From assembly GCA_011772275.1 (NCBI GenBank), contig WVZU01000180.1:7620-13534 (forward strand): a stretch of 5,915 nucleotides of DNA, read 5' to 3'. The first letter of the stretch is position 1; every line of letters starts with the position of its first letter. Under the pieces are notes generated by a model. The model made no database searches and was not told where the DNA came from. It was given only the letters and a program-made list of their open reading frames with translations. Origin of the DNA: Planctomycetales bacterium (GTDB lineage: Bacteria; Planctomycetota; Planctomycetia; Pirellulales; UBA7805). Shown here piece after piece: positions 5,196-5,915 of this stretch. The translations under genes were made by a program, and so were the position numbers.

Positions 5196-5915
5196 TCAGC
5201 CCAGCTGGGCCTTGGCCAAAGCGGCCAGGTCGGCTTCGGGACGCGCCCCGTAATGCGAGATGATTTCCGCAGCCGCCACAGCGCCCAGGCGGCCGCAAAC
5301 TTCCAGGCCCCAGCCCTGGGTGTGCCCGTGCAGGAACCCGGCTGCGAACAGATCGCCGGCCCCAGTCGTATCAACGACCCTTTCCACAGGGACCGCATCG
5401 ACCACGTGGACCTCGTCGCCCGACAAGATCACCGCACCTTTTTCACTGCGGGTCAGTGCGGCAATCCGGCAATGTCCGCGGACGTGCTGCAAGGCCTCGT
5501 CGAATCGATCGACCTGGTACAGCGAGAGGATTTCCTGTTCGTTGGCGAACAAAATATCGATGTGCCCTTCCACCAGTTCCAGAAACGAATCGCGGTGGCG
5601 ATCGACACAGAAGGCGTCCGACAGTGTCAGGGCCACCTCCCGCCCCGCCTGGTGAGCGATCCGGGCTGCCCGCAGAAACGCCTCCTTGGCCGGCGGCATG
5701 TCCCACAGGTAGCCTTCCAGGTACGTCAACTTGGCGCTGGCCACTACCTGTTCGTCCACATCGTCCGGCCCGATATGCACGCAGGCACCCAGGAAGGTGT
5801 TCATGGTGCGTTGGGCATCGGGGGTGACCAGGATCAGCGACCGAGCCGTGGGCGGGCCACCGGGTGCATCCGGCGTAACAAAGTCCACCCCGGCCGCCGT
5901 CAGGTCGTGACGGAA
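5196..5915 (-). CDS. PfkB-family kinase, adenosine kinase-like (5' part outside the window)
   Basis: The visible 239 residues are the C-terminal part of a ribokinase-fold enzyme that phosphorylates a sugar or nucleoside with ATP. The frame is open to the window edge (FRHDLTAAGVDF precedes the GTG at 5888), so the start lies beyond position 5915. The PfkB signature VVDTTGAGDLFAAGFLHG is complete, with the catalytic Asp at visible residue 188 in TGAGD. FANEQEI (visible residues 123-129) matches the usual N-E contact near the nucleotide. Stretches such as MNTFLGAC, YLEGYLWD, LSDAFCVDRHRD, TRSEKGAV and ISHYGARPE are characteristic of the bacterial adenosine kinase-like branch as I know it. The substrate is not proven; a sugar kinase is the alternative. 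The missing part should be roughly 90-100 residues with the N-terminal substrate-binding region. The gene converges on tsaE and has its own terminator. Confidence 0.9.
   Translation of the reverse strand, partial: FRHDLTAAGVDFVTPDAPGGPPTARSLILVTPDAQRTMNTFLGACVHIGPDDVDEQVVASAKLTYLEGYLWDMPPAKEAFLRAARIAHQAGREVALTLSDAFCVDRHRDSFLELVEGHIDILFANEQEILSLYQVDRFDEALQHVRGHCRIAALTRSEKGAVILSGDEVHVVDAVPVERVVDTTGAGDLFAAGFLHGHTQGWGLEVCGRLGAVAAAEIISHYGARPEADLAALAKAQLG

Noticed and set aside
4901..5263. 120-aa + strand frame after tsaE
   Set aside because: Its N-terminus (LLIFDFRLLIVE) is the translated heptad repeat and its C-terminus is antisense to the kinase gene.
1..5915. CRISPR array, tRNA/rRNA genes, transposase, prophage or toxin-antitoxin genes
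   Set aside because: I looked for these on both strands. I found no spaced direct repeats, no cloverleaf with a T-loop, and no matching protein motifs.

Overview
This 5.9-kb, GC-rich window carries five protein-coding genes. Four are complete on the + strand. The fifth is on the - strand and runs off the right edge. The gene content and protein style suggest a Planctomycetota bacterium, possibly of the Pirellulales. Three features point that way: a MerA-like flavoprotein without the heavy-metal domain, a two-PDZ HtrA with a short signal peptide, and a thiL-tsaE pair. The assignment is an inference from protein resemblance, not a database result.

Layout from left to right. Positions 1-83 are a short leader with a candidate promoter and a good ribosome-binding site. 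Positions 84-1604 encode a FAD/NAD(P)-dependent disulfide oxidoreductase of the 'mercuric reductase' sequence family. It lacks the parts that define a true mercury reductase. Positions 1605-1913 are non-coding, with three copies of TGGCCAGC and overlapping hairpins. Positions 1914-3344 encode an exported HtrA/DegP-type serine protease with an intact His-Asp-Ser triad and two PDZ domains. Positions 3345-3489 hold a strong-looking promoter (TTGACA, 18-nt spacer, TAGACT), followed at once by a terminator-like hairpin with a T6 run. A second pairing that overlaps this hairpin is also possible. Positions 3490-4401 (thiL) and 4410-4904 (tsaE) are 8 nt apart and probably form an operon. They encode thiamine-monophosphate kinase and the ATPase of the tRNA t6A-forming complex. 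Positions 4905-5195 separate convergent genes. They contain a 7-bp tandem repeat, a perfect hairpin, and a 110-nt inverted-repeat structure that includes a good terminator for the - strand gene. Positions 5196-5915 (- strand) are the 3' part of a PfkB-family kinase, most like the bacterial adenosine kinase-like branch.

The genes are mostly housekeeping (cofactor synthesis, tRNA modification, envelope protein quality control, redox, nucleoside or sugar phosphorylation). I see no phage, transposase, CRISPR or defence genes. The parts that deserve a second look are non-coding: the thiL leader and the convergent spacer at 4905-5195. The protein of most interest is the MerA-like enzyme.
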